Source: DATBED01 sp035480695 (GTDB taxonomy: Bacteria > Patescibacteriota > Saccharimonadia > Saccharimonadales > UBA4665). Taken from it: a DNA stretch of 10,097 nucleotides. The number at the start of each line of letters is the position of its first letter. Within the stretch, counting starts at the first letter, position 1. Below the pieces are notes generated by a model. That model worked only from the letters and a program-made list of their open reading frames with translations, ran no database searches and had not been told where the DNA came from. Both the position numbers and the translations under genes were made by a program. The stretch is taken from contig DATIHM010000012.1 in the NCBI GenBank assembly GCA_035480695.1, forward strand, positions 1 to 10,097, in the 5' to 3' direction. This document shows, one piece after another, positions 1 through 6,695 of the stretch.

Positions 1-1797
1 CCCGATGAGCCGGCCGGCAGCGCCGACATCGAAGACAGCGAGACCGACAAAGCGGTCGACGACATCGCAGCCAAAGAAAGCGACATGGTGCTGGCTGTTG
101 AGGATGCGCGCAACTCCAAAAAGGGAAAACCTTCCAAAGGCGGCGGCCCGGGCTGGAAGGCCAAATTGAAAGACTTATTCAAGAACAAGTGGACATGGGT
201 CGGAATCGCCGTACTTTTGCTGGTCGTTTTCGCCCTGCCGTTGACGCGCTACAAAATCCTCGGCCTCTTGGTCAAAGAGCCGGTAACGGTCACCGTGCTC
301 GACAGCAAAACCGGTACGCCGGTCAGCAGCGCCCAGGTGACGCTGGCTGGCGACACAGTCAAGACAGACGGCGAAGGCCAGGCACATCTTAAAGCCGGAC
401 TCGGCAGGCGCACTCTCACGGTCAGCAAGCAGTATTATACCGACCTCAGCACTTCGTATTTCGTCGGCTTCAAGAAACCCAGCCAGCCGACTCAGCTGCG
501 GATTGTCGCCACCGGCCGCCTGGTGCCGGTCACCGTCTTGAACAGCATTACCGGCAAACCGCTGGGCGGCGTGGACGTAGACGTTAAGAACACCAGCGCC
601 AAGACCAACTCCAAGGGTGTTGCCACTATCGCCCTGCCGACCACGGCCGCAACCTACAGCGCCAAGCTCAGCTCGAACGGCTATAATCCGGCCACGGTGA
701 CGGTGCAGGTGACCGACCAAACTGTCAAGGCCAACAGTTTCAACCTGACGCCATCCGGCCAAATCTATTTCTTGTCGAACGCCAGCGGAACCATCGACGT
801 GGTCAAGTCGAACCTCGACGGCACCGGCCGCAAAACCATCCTGGCCGGCACCGGCCACGAAGACCCGAACAGTACGAGCCTGCTAGCCTCGCGCGACTGG
901 CAATTCCTGGTGCTTGATTCCAAACGCGACGGCACACACGAAACCCTGACACTCATCGACACCAGCGATGACAAGACCGTATCTTTCGATAACACCACTT
1001 CCGACTTCCAGCTGATAGGCTGGTCTAACCACTACTTTATGTACGACTTAGTAAAGTCAAACCAGCAGGTTTGGCAGCCAGGCAACGAAGTAATAAAAAG
1101 TTACGATGCCGACAACCAGCAGCTCAACCAACTCGACCAAAGTCAGGCCCAGGGCGACCCATCTACCGCGTACTACTTCCAGAGGTTCTCGAACTTTTAC
1201 ATCGTGAGCGGCTCGCTGGTTTATCTCACCCAGTGGGATACCGGCAATTCAATCAGCCCTGATTACACGGGCAAATCAAACACTATCCGAGCCGTGCAGC
1301 CGAATGGCCAGAACAAGAAGGATTACTTGTCGCTGTCGCCGAGCGCGTCAACTTTCGGGGAGGTAGCGCTCTACAGCCCGCAAGCTGTTTACTTCAGCGC
1401 CTTTGATACGTCAAGCAACCCAACATACTACGACTTCGAGGACCTAGCCGCTAAACCAGTTAAGCTCGATAACAGCATCTTCTCGCAGACTTACCCGACG
1501 TGGCTGCAGTCCCCGAGCGGCAACCAGACGTTCTGGACGGAACTGCGCGACGGCAAGAACACGCTGTTCACCGGCAATAGCAGCGCTGGCAACAAAAAGC
1601 AGATCGCTACCAACAGCGACTTCACGCCTTACGGCTGGTTCAGCGACAACTACCTGCTGGTTTCCAAGAACAGCAGCGAACTCTACGTCATCCCGGCCGG
1701 CGGTTTGAGCAGCGGCCAACAACCGCTCAAAATCTCGAATTACTACAAACCGGCCCGGACCTTCAACGGTTACGGCGGCGGTTACGGCGGGCAGTAG
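1..1797 (+). CDS. Membrane-anchored surface protein with two beta-sandwich repeats and a propeller-like region (5' partial)
   Basis: The frame is open from base 1, and the first ATG (base 85) has no convincing ribosome binding site, so the true start is probably upstream of the window. Counting from that ATG, a basic Lys/Gly-rich stretch (residues 11-36) precedes one membrane helix (about 38-55). Two related segments follow (about 66-118 and 147-209), each beginning with VTVL, then a TG-P turn and a later T(D/N)-G pattern. This resembles carboxypeptidase-regulatory-like/PEGA-type beta-sandwich domains. The rest (about 225-555) has recurring strand patterns such as IYFLSN and SRDWQFLVLDS, suggestive of a TolB/WD40-like beta-propeller. 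The protein ends in a Gly/Tyr tail. The basic side before the helix puts the large C-terminal part outside the cell. The substrate or ligand is unknown. The final 35 bp overlap the convergent neighbour. Fold calls are inference; the coding call is firm. Confidence 0.85.
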   Translation, partial: PDEPAGSADIEDSETDKAVDDIAAKESDMVLAVEDARNSKKGKPSKGGGPGWKAKLKDLFKNKWTWVGIAVLLLVVFALPLTRYKILGLLVKEPVTVTVLDSKTGTPVSSAQVTLAGDTVKTDGEGQAHLKAGLGRRTLTVSKQYYTDLSTSYFVGFKKPSQPTQLRIVATGRLVPVTVLNSITGKPLGGVDVDVKNTSAKTNSKGVATIALPTTAATYSAKLSSNGYNPATVTVQVTDQTVKANSFNLTPSGQIYFLSNASGTIDVVKSNLDGTGRKTILAGTGHEDPNSTSLLASRDWQFLVLDSKRDGTHETLTLIDTSDDKTVSFDNTTSDFQLIGWSNHYFMYDLVKSNQQVWQPGNEVIKSYDADNQQLNQLDQSQAQGDPSTAYYFQRFSNFYIVSGSLVYLTQWDTGNSISPDYTGKSNTIRAVQPNGQNKKDYLSLSPSASTFGEVALYSPQAVYFSAFDTSSNPTYYDFEDLAAKPVKLDNSIFSQTYPTWLQSPSGNQTFWTELRDGKNTLFTGNSSAGNKKQIATNSDFTPYGWFSDNYLLVSKNSSELYVIPAGGLSSGQQPLKISNYYKPARTFNGYGGGYGGQ

Positions 1798-2674
1798 AGG
1801 CGCGCTTTTTCAGCGGCACTTTCAGCGACTTTTCGGGTTTGAGCTGCACTATGGTCATCTTGCCGTCGGTCTGCAGGTGGCCGCGCCAGGCGCGGTTCAG
1901 CAGGCGGTAAGGATTGCCTAGCTTGATGGATTGGGTCTGCTTGACCAGTTTTTCAGCCTCGAGTTGCTCGACGATTAGGTTGCGCTCCAGGTTTGTGTCG
2001 GGGTGAATCATGTGCGTAATCTGCATGTTATGGCGGATGGGCGCGATTCCGGCATCCATCGACGCGGCGCCGACCCACAGCAGGTTGTCGCCCTGCACAT
2101 GCGCGCGGCGGTGGTGCCAGTGGATGCTGCGTACCGTCATACGTTTCTGGTCCTGGAAAGTCGTCGCCCAAAACCGGACGTGGTGCCGGGTGGTCGTGCC
2201 GCCGCCTTCGACCGGAATCTCAAAGGCGATATCCTGCCGCCGCCCAAAAAGGTACAGGCCGCTGACCGGCGCCGTCGGGTAGGAATGCCCCAGCACCACG
2301 GACACGAAGTGTTTGAATACGTAACTCGGCGTGTGCGGGTCGGCGATGTACCAGCCGGCCTTTTCCATGGCCTGTAGCAGCTGGCGGCGGGTCGCGACAA
2401 CACCGATATTCAGCGGGTCGGAAGCGAAGCCGTCGGGCGTCACACAGTACAGCGGCAAGTGCGCTGGCGGCCACAAGATACGTATTAACCTTATCAACGC
2501 TGGAATCAGAATGTAGGCGGCTATTATATAAGTGACGAAAATCGACAGGGCATCGCCCAGCCCGACCTTATGGTCAATGAAAGGGAAGACCGTCCGCACC
2601 GAGAAGTAAGCCACCACCGCGCCAGGTAAAAGCACGGCGAAACGCTTCGCCAGCAGCCACAGGTAATAAATCAT
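1763..2674 (-). CDS. LssY C-terminal-domain membrane protein
   Basis: This 303-residue protein has two predicted N-terminal membrane helices (about 9-30 and 41-66). A soluble domain follows (about 85-240) that I recognise as LssY_C: SDPLNIGVVATRRQLL, then AGWYIADP, SYPTAPVSGLYLFGRRQD, TRHHVRFW and LLWVGAASMDAGI are its typical landmarks. In other bacteria this domain occurs alone or fused to PAP2 or DedA-type membrane proteins; its biochemical role is not established. No phosphatase domain is fused here. The C-terminus is strongly basic (about 285-303) and is encoded opposite the tail of the convergent gene, overlapping it by 35 bp. The ATG at 2674 is preceded by an AGGA only 3 nt away and a TATGAT box 11 nt upstream, so the mRNA leader is probably very short. 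The family call is confident; the function is unknown. Confidence 0.85.
   Translation of the reverse strand: MIYYLWLLAKRFAVLLPGAVVAYFSVRTVFPFIDHKVGLGDALSIFVTYIIAAYILIPALIRLIRILWPPAHLPLYCVTPDGFASDPLNIGVVATRRQLLQAMEKAGWYIADPHTPSYVFKHFVSVVLGHSYPTAPVSGLYLFGRRQDIAFEIPVEGGGTTTRHHVRFWATTFQDQKRMTVRSIHWHHRRAHVQGDNLLWVGAASMDAGIAPIRHNMQITHMIHPDTNLERNLIVEQLEAEKLVKQTQSIKLGNPYRLLNRAWRGHLQTDGKMTIVQLKPEKSLKVPLKKRASTARRNRRRNR
1768..1791. repeat. 12-bp tandem duplication inside a convergent gene overlap
   Basis: Two copies of a 12-bp unit, GGTTACGGCGGC then GGTTACGGCGGG, sit back to back and differ only in the last base. On the plus strand they encode a repeated Gly-Tyr-Gly-Gly at the end of the surface protein. 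On the minus strand they encode most of the Arg/Asn-rich tail (RRNRRRNR) of the LssY_C protein. The duplication keeps both frames because the unit is a multiple of three. Confidence 0.85.
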
Positions 2675-2685
2675 GCGTCCTATCT

Positions 2686-2691
2686 ATCATA
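2686..2691 (-). promoter_or_regulatory. Putative -10 box for the LssY_C gene
   Basis: On the minus strand, TATGAT (5 of 6 matches to TATAAT) ends 11 nt before the ATG at 2674, with TG directly in front of it. Transcription would start near 2679-2678, giving a leader of about 4-5 nt. No good -35 box is visible. Confidence 0.45.
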
Positions 2692-2721
2692 CAACGGTGT
2701 GGCGCGCAGGCTAACCGCTTA

Positions 2722-2730
2722 TGCTACAAT
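2722..2730 (+). promoter_or_regulatory. Extended -10 promoter giving a leaderless mRNA
   Basis: TGCTACAAT is an extended -10 element (TGn plus TACAAT, 5 of 6 matches). It ends 7 nt before the ATG at 2738, so the expected transcription start falls at or within a base of the A of the start codon. No -35 box is seen, which is usual for extended -10 promoters. Confidence 0.55.
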
Positions 2731-2737
2731 TTGAGTT

Positions 2738-3037
2738 ATGGAATCGGAAACACCGGCTGCCGAGCCGCCAAAGGAAAATCCGCCAGCTCCGGTCATGGAC
2801 GTCAAGCCACCGGACATTTCGCCCGAGCCCTTGGCCACGCCTCCGCCCGACGCCGAGCCCGAGCATAAAGAAGAGCCGCCCAAAGACGACAAGAAGAAAG
2901 ACGACAAGCCCAAGACCGTCCAGTCAAAACAGCCCAAGCAACCACACAGCGGTGTCGGCGCCGCCATTTTCGCCACTGTCGTTATCGTGCTCGCCTTAGC
3001 CGCCATGGCGACTTACGCCTTCATAAAGACCCGGTAG
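2738..3037 (+). CDS. Proline-rich acidic/basic protein with a C-terminal membrane anchor
   Basis: This 99-residue protein is not a recognised family. Residues 1-45 are rich in Pro, Glu and Asp, and residues 43-68 are dense in Lys and Asp. One hydrophobic helix (about 73-95) lies at the very C-terminus, followed only by KTR. That arrangement suits either a tail-anchored cytoplasmic protein or a protein inserted with its N-terminus outside; the short positive end slightly favours a cytoplasmic C-terminus. The disordered composition suggests a tether or linker. The start is supported by an extended -10 box immediately upstream and by the lack of any Shine-Dalgarno sequence. The stop codon is 21 nt before the YrdC-family gene, so co-transcription is possible. 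An overlapping reverse frame is also open, but its composition looks like a shadow of this gene. Confidence 0.7.
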   Translation: MESETPAAEPPKENPPAPVMDVKPPDISPEPLATPPPDAEPEHKEEPPKDDKKKDDKPKTVQSKQPKQPHSGVGAAIFATVVIVLALAAMATYAFIKTR

Positions 3038-3048
3038 TGGTGTAAACT
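3020..3048 (+). promoter_or_regulatory. Possible internal promoter for the YrdC-family gene
   Basis: TTCATA (3020-3025) and TAAACT (3043-3048) each match consensus at 4 of 6 positions and are 17 bp apart. The -10 box ends 10 nt before the ATG at 3059, which would give a leader of about 4 nt. Part of it lies inside the upstream gene. The match is weak alone but fits the spacing seen at neighbouring starts. Confidence 0.35.
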
Positions 3049-3058
3049 TGTTGCCTGT

Positions 3059-3646
3059 ATGACCAAGTGGCTGTTTGATGATGTGGACGGCCGGCTAAGG
3101 AAGCCTGGCGCGGTCGGGGTGCTTCCTACCGACACGCTTTATGGACTTGTGGCGCGGGCGGCCGACAAGGAAGCCGTGGCCCGGCTTTATGAACTCAAGA
3201 AGAGGGAAGGCAAGCCGGGCACGCTGATCGCTGCCAATCTGGAACAGCTGGAAGAGCTTGGCCTGAAACATCGCTATCTCAAGGCTGTCGAAAGCTATTG
3301 GCCTGGCAAGGTCAGCGTCGTCATCCCGGCGGCCAGCGACCCGGCGCTGAAATATCTGCACCAGGGTAAAATGAGCCTGGCGGTGCGTATCCCAGATGAT
3401 ATCGGGCTTCACGACCTGCTCGAGCAAACCGGCGCTCTGCTGACCAGTAGCGCTAACCTGCCGGGCGAACCGCCGGCCAACACGGTGGCTGAGGCCAAAA
3501 AGTATTTCGGTGATGATGTCGATTTTTACATCGATGGCGGCGACTATTCCAGGGCCGAACCGTCCACCGTCATCCGCATCATCGACGACGCCGTCGAAGT
3601 CCTGCGCGAAGGCGCCGTCAAAATCGAAGATGCTGGTAACATGTAA
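3059..3646 (+). CDS. YrdC/Sua5-family L-threonylcarbamoyladenylate synthase
   Basis: The family makes threonylcarbamoyl-AMP from threonine, bicarbonate and ATP in the cytoplasm. This is the first step of the t6A37 modification on ANN-decoding tRNAs, completed by TsaD and partners. Across 195 residues the landmarks are PTDTLYGL (23-30), KKREGKP (47-53), WPGKVSVV (81-88), SLAVRIPD (106-113) and TSSANLPGEPP (129-139). These form the nucleotide and threonine pocket with its basic loop. The length fits the single-domain TsaC/YrdC type, without the extra C-terminal domain of Sua5. There is no Shine-Dalgarno sequence at the start. The MazG-like gene begins 2 nt after the stop, so the two are almost certainly co-transcribed. 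YciO-type paralogs with a different role cannot be fully excluded by eye. Confidence 0.9.
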   Translation: MTKWLFDDVDGRLRKPGAVGVLPTDTLYGLVARAADKEAVARLYELKKREGKPGTLIAANLEQLEELGLKHRYLKAVESYWPGKVSVVIPAASDPALKYLHQGKMSLAVRIPDDIGLHDLLEQTGALLTSSANLPGEPPANTVAEAKKYFGDDVDFYIDGGDYSRAEPSTVIRIIDDAVEVLREGAVKIEDAGNM

Positions 3647-3648
3647 CT

Positions 3649-3981
3649 ATGACTTTTGACGAGTACCAGAAACGGGCACTGACCACCGTCATTTCCAGCG
3701 ACGATACCTTTAAGGACACGCTGCACTGGGTGCTGGGCATCAACGGCGAAGCCGGCGAAGTGGCTGAAAAGGTCAAGAAAATCATCCGCGACAAAGGCGG
3801 CAAGCTTAGCGACGCCGACCGCCAGGAACTGGCCAAAGAGCTGGGGGATGTGCTGTGGTACCTGGCCGTTTTCGCGCACGACCTGGGCTTCAAATTCGAC
3901 GATGTGGCCCGCGAGAACCTTGAGAAATTACAAAGCCGGAAAGCACGCGGCGCGCTCGGCGGCTCCGGCGACAACAGGTAG
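3649..3981 (+). CDS. MazG-like nucleoside triphosphate pyrophosphohydrolase
   Basis: This 110-residue protein is a single MazG-type all-alpha domain. The family hydrolyses (d)NTPs to the monophosphate and pyrophosphate, using Mg2+ held by clustered acidic residues, and cleans damaged or excess nucleotides from the pool. GEAGEVAEKVKK (33-44) supplies Glu34, Glu37 and Glu40; KELGDVLWYL (63-72) supplies Glu64 and Asp67. This fits the family's two-helix acidic motif. The C-terminal ARGALGGSGDNR ending is typical of small stand-alone MazG-like enzymes. The gene follows the YrdC-family gene by 2 nt and lacks its own clear ribosome binding site, so translational coupling is likely. Its TAG stop directly abuts the stop of the convergent DUF1905 gene. 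The exact nucleotide substrate cannot be read from sequence. Confidence 0.9.
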   Translation: MTFDEYQKRALTTVISSDDTFKDTLHWVLGINGEAGEVAEKVKKIIRDKGGKLSDADRQELAKELGDVLWYLAVFAHDLGFKFDDVARENLEKLQSRKARGALGGSGDNR

Positions 3982-4494
3982 CTATTTGCCCTGTTTCCAG
4001 GTGCGGCCCATGAAACGGATGTCGTCGACTGACAGGGCGTCGAGCGCTCTGGTTAGATTGCGCTGGCGCGCTTCGTCGGATTTAAGAGCAGTTAGATAGC
4101 GTAGGATTTCCTTTTGGCGGCTAGGCGTCAGGGAATCCCAAGCCCGCCGAGCCTTCGGGTTCGCATAGAGCGGCTTTTCGAACCACTCCGGCATCGGGTG
4201 CATCGGGCCGTTCCGGTACCCGGAATCGAAACTGACCTCAACTTCGACAACATCGCCGACACCGGTACCTGAGGCCTTCCGCACATCGCCGTGCAAGTAG
4301 AGGTAAAAACTGCCGTCGCCGACCGGCATCATGTTGATGTGCCAGGGCTCGTCCGGCTGGCCGTTGACCTGCACCAGCACCGGCATCGGCTTCTTCCAAT
4401 CCTTTTTCAGTTCTTGAGCCTGCTGGGCACTCACCAACACGTACGGATTAACACCGATAATTTCCATCTTGGCTTTGAAACACAAAGTAGCCAT
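3982..4494 (-). CDS. DUF1905/YdeI-family protein
   Basis: This 170-residue protein has two recognisable parts. The N-terminal half (about 3-90) resembles the DUF1905 beta-barrel: VLVQVNGQPDEPWHINMMP, then FYLYLHGDVRKASG and VGDVVEVEVSFD. The C-terminal half (about 102-157) resembles the YdeI/OmpD-associated helical region: a PEWF.KPL opening, AWDSLTPSRQKEILRYL, and TRALDAL. Proteins of this architecture are common soluble proteins of poorly known function. It is the last gene of a three-gene minus-strand operon, starting 10 nt after the epimerase stop codon. An AGGA is almost touching the ATG, so it is probably translated by reinitiation or coupling. Its TAG stop codon is immediately adjacent to the convergent MazG-like gene's stop. 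The family call is confident; the function is not known. Confidence 0.8.
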   Translation of the reverse strand: MATLCFKAKMEIIGVNPYVLVSAQQAQELKKDWKKPMPVLVQVNGQPDEPWHINMMPVGDGSFYLYLHGDVRKASGTGVGDVVEVEVSFDSGYRNGPMHPMPEWFEKPLYANPKARRAWDSLTPSRQKEILRYLTALKSDEARQRNLTRALDALSVDDIRFMGRTWKQGK

Positions 4495-4504
4495 TCCTAT
4501 TCAA

Positions 4505-5374
4505 TTACCTCGAGTCCGGGAGAGCAGAGAAATCAGACTTGATAGTATCTAAGAGCTGTTCGTACGTCACGTTCGGATAGCCGAGCTCATGGAGTTTAGC
4601 GAACGATAATGTGTTGTTCATCGGCCAGCCGGCTTCTTCGCCATCAGGCTTGATCAGGTTTGCGTCCAGGCCGAGCGCATGAGCCACATCAACCACGAAC
4701 TGGTAAAAAGTAACCGGCTTGTCCACGCCCATATTTATCAGGACTTGCTTATCTGCGTCATGCTCCATGTAATACACGAATATATCGCAGACGTTATTAA
4801 TCAGGACAGGCGTGAAAAGCTTACGTGAGTCCAGGTGGATTTCGCGCCCGCGGGTAAGCTCATTCAAAGCATCGGGGAACTGCTTGGGCCGGTCAAAGTT
4901 CTTGCTTATGCCGACATGTCGGTAGCCACGAGTAATCAAGTAGGGCAGGCCCGACGCCATAACGATTTTTTCTGATTCGACCTTCGAGGCGCCGTAAGGG
5001 TTGCGTGGCTTGTAGGGGTCGGTTTCGATGTAACCGCCATTTTCTCTACCGCCGTAAACGGACTCGGTGCTCGTGAACAAGAATGAGGTTTTATTAATCT
5101 GAGCCAGGTCCACAAGGTTTTTGGTTATGGCCGGATTCGTTTTTATTATCTGATCGCTAGTAGTCGTATCGCGGCCCAAGTCGGCGGCGATATGCAGCAC
5201 AAAATCCGGCTTGAAGTCTTCGAATAGTTTGCCTACGGCCTCAAAGTCCAGTAAATCGACAGGGTGTTTCAGGTCTGTTCTGGCAACACCCAGGATGTCG
5301 AACCGTTTTCCATAAAGCTCAATAAATTTGGTACCGACATAGCTCGTCGAGCCTGTCATAAAAATCTTTTTCAT
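4505..5374 (-). CDS. NAD(P)-dependent epimerase/dehydratase or RmlD-like reductase (extended SDR)
   Basis: This 289-residue protein is an extended short-chain dehydrogenase, a Rossmann-fold enzyme acting on nucleotide sugars. The N-terminus MKKIFMTGSTSYVGTKF carries the dinucleotide-binding loop, with one of the usual glycines replaced (GSTSYVG instead of GxxGxxG). LHIAADLGRD (60-69) is the second cofactor-contact strand. FTSTESVYGG (100-109) provides the catalytic Ser/Thr region, and YGASK (127-131) provides the Tyr-Lys pair. The length and features fit RmlD-type dTDP-4-dehydrorhamnose reductases or related NAD-dependent epimerases; the exact sugar is undetermined. The start codon overlaps the Mur ligase stop by 4 nt (ATGA), so translation is coupled. 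The context suggests envelope or surface-polysaccharide precursor synthesis, though no other sugar gene is in the window. Confidence 0.85.
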   Translation of the reverse strand: MKKIFMTGSTSYVGTKFIELYGKRFDILGVARTDLKHPVDLLDFEAVGKLFEDFKPDFVLHIAADLGRDTTTSDQIIKTNPAITKNLVDLAQINKTSFLFTSTESVYGGRENGGYIETDPYKPRNPYGASKVESEKIVMASGLPYLITRGYRHVGISKNFDRPKQFPDALNELTRGREIHLDSRKLFTPVLINNVCDIFVYYMEHDADKQVLINMGVDKPVTFYQFVVDVAHALGLDANLIKPDGEEAGWPMNNTLSFAKLHELGYPNVTYEQLLDTIKSDFSALPDSR

Positions 5375-6666
5375 TGCTGGAATTCCTCGCGCAACCAGTC
5401 GTCGAGCGAGCCGCCGCCTCCGCCGGCCATGCCGACGACCATATCGCCGGCAGCGAGGTGCTTTTGAATCAGTTCTTTAAGATGTTCATCGCGCTCCAGC
5501 GGCTCGGCAATGCTCGGGTCGGTCAGGTGCGAAATCAGCTCGGCTGGCGGAATCACGCGCTGGTCCGGATCTTCGCGCGCCAGGTAGCTCGGAATCCAAT
5601 ACAGCTTGTCCGCACCTGCGAAACAGTCGCGGTACTCTTCGAGCATGAAATGCTGGCGCCGGTTGGTCAGCGGCTCGTATACGACGACCAGCTTCTGGCC
5701 GGATTCAGCGGCCATCTCGCTGGCCACGCTCATGGCGCCGCGGATTTTCTCGGGCGTGTGGGCGTAGTCGCTATAAAGGTTCGGGACAATCTGTTCCATG
5801 CGGCGGGAAAGGCCGGGGAAGCCGTTCATAACTTTTATTAAGTCTTCATAATTTTTATGAAGGGCTCTGGCGACGCTGCTGATGGCCAGCCAGGCGTCGA
5901 GCCGGTTATACCTGCCTTTCAAAGCGATGCTGTCGATTTGCTGATTGCCGGAATCGAGCACCTCAACGCCATTCCCAGCTTCCAATCCGAGATAATCGGC
6001 ATCCTCCTGCCAGATGAAAGTGTGGCCGGATTGCGAGATGAACTCCTTGAACGCATCCTGGTAATCCTCGCGGCTGGGGAAGATTTCGTGGTGATCCCAC
6101 GACACTCCGGTGACCAGGCTGAGCGCCGGCTCGTAGGCCAAGAAGTTGCGGTCGAACTCGTCGGCTTCATAAACGAAAAATTTGCTGGCGGAATCATACT
6201 CGCCCATCTCGGCAAAATTGGTCTTGGAGGGCAGCAGGTAACTGACAGGCTCACTTAACTTCTTAAAAAGATACGTCACCATCGCCGTGGTGGTCGTTTT
6301 GCCATGCGTGCCGGCCACAGCCAGCATCTTCAAATTCTTATCGGATAGGATTTGGTTGAGCAGCTCATCCCGCTTGCTGGTGTGGATGCCTTGTTCACGG
6401 CAGAAGACCAGCTCTGGCGTATCGGGGTTCTCAATCGCCACGGCCGAGCTGTAAACGAACCAGTCGATGGGTTGGCGGGAATGCACTTCCTCAATCGCCT
6501 CGCGCGACTGGCCGACATGCACATCTGTCACGCCGTGCTGCTTGAGGAATTCCAGGTACTGCGAATCCTGCTTGTCTGAACCGGAAACGTCATAGCCGGC
6601 CTGCCGGGCGATTATGGCCAGTGGCGTCATGCCCGCCCCGCCGATTCCAGAGAAGTAGATATGCAT
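5371..6666 (-). CDS. murC: MurC-family Mur ligase (UDP-N-acetylmuramate--L-alanine ligase, possibly Mpl-like)
   Basis: Mur ligases join an amino acid or peptide to UDP-MurNAc using ATP, in the cytoplasm. This 431-residue protein has the three-domain layout: an N-terminal UDP-sugar Rossmann loop (GIGGAGM, 7-13), a central ATPase P-loop GTHGKTTTT (119-127) with EADEFD (167-172) and DHHEIF (191-196), and a C-terminal domain after GRYN (251-254), GLSRRME (285-291) and SDYAHTPEKI (299-308). The MurC/Mpl subgroup is clear, as opposed to MurD, E or F. It is shorter than typical MurC, and EADEFD and DHHEIF lean toward Mpl (tripeptide recycling). Its C-terminus GMAGGGGGSLDDWLRE is like Mur ligases I recall from Saccharibacteria. 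It leads a three-gene operon and diverges from a membrane-protein gene. The start is the first ATG, with no Shine-Dalgarno sequence. The symbol is given with the Mpl alternative open. Confidence 0.85.
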   Translation of the reverse strand: MHIYFSGIGGAGMTPLAIIARQAGYDVSGSDKQDSQYLEFLKQHGVTDVHVGQSREAIEEVHSRQPIDWFVYSSAVAIENPDTPELVFCREQGIHTSKRDELLNQILSDKNLKMLAVAGTHGKTTTTAMVTYLFKKLSEPVSYLLPSKTNFAEMGEYDSASKFFVYEADEFDRNFLAYEPALSLVTGVSWDHHEIFPSREDYQDAFKEFISQSGHTFIWQEDADYLGLEAGNGVEVLDSGNQQIDSIALKGRYNRLDAWLAISSVARALHKNYEDLIKVMNGFPGLSRRMEQIVPNLYSDYAHTPEKIRGAMSVASEMAAESGQKLVVVYEPLTNRRQHFMLEEYRDCFAGADKLYWIPSYLAREDPDQRVIPPAELISHLTDPSIAEPLERDEHLKELIQKHLAAGDMVVGMAGGGGGSLDDWLREEFQQ

Positions 6667-6683
6667 GCTTATAGGTTACACTA

Positions 6684-6689
6684 ATTATA
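6684..6689 (-). promoter_or_regulatory. -10 box for the Mur ligase operon
   Basis: On the minus strand a perfect TATAAT ends 17 nt before the ATG at 6666. Transcription would start near 6677, giving a leader of about 11 nt without a Shine-Dalgarno sequence. No -35 match is visible. It overlaps the -10 box of the opposite-strand gene. Confidence 0.5.
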
Positions 6690-6691
6690 AC
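6685..6691 (+). promoter_or_regulatory. -10 box for the 6696 membrane-protein gene
   Basis: TTATAAC contains TATAAC (6686-6691, 5 of 6 matches), and ends 5 nt before the ATG at 6696. The expected start of transcription falls at or just inside the start codon, so the mRNA would be leaderless or the box slightly misplaced. It shares five bases with the opposite-strand TATAAT. Confidence 0.4.
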
Positions 6692-6695
6692 CGTT

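Noticed and set aside
85..87. ATG at 85 as the true start of the first gene
   Set aside because: The frame is open back to base 1 with an acidic, protein-like composition, and no convincing ribosome binding site or -10 box precedes this ATG.
175..858. A 227-codon open frame on the minus strand
   Set aside because: It lies wholly inside the plus-strand surface-protein gene, its product is an Arg/Ala/Gly-rich mixture with no recognisable motif, and it has no ribosome binding site. It is a shadow of the real gene.
1795..1860. A terminator after the surface-protein gene
   Set aside because: A TTTTT run is present at about 1805-1810, but no stable stem precedes it apart from a short GCGCGC palindrome, and the DNA is coding for the opposite-strand gene.
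2719..3006. Minus-strand and alternative plus-strand open frames across the proline-rich gene
   Set aside because: They are Ser/Gly-rich or Arg/Pro-rich translations of the same biased DNA. Only the frame at 2738 gives a coherent charged domain plus helix with a well-placed -10 box.
5374..6258. Two open frames (155 and 133 codons) on the plus strand
   Set aside because: They are antisense to the Mur ligase, whose motifs are intact throughout, and they show no independent family signal.
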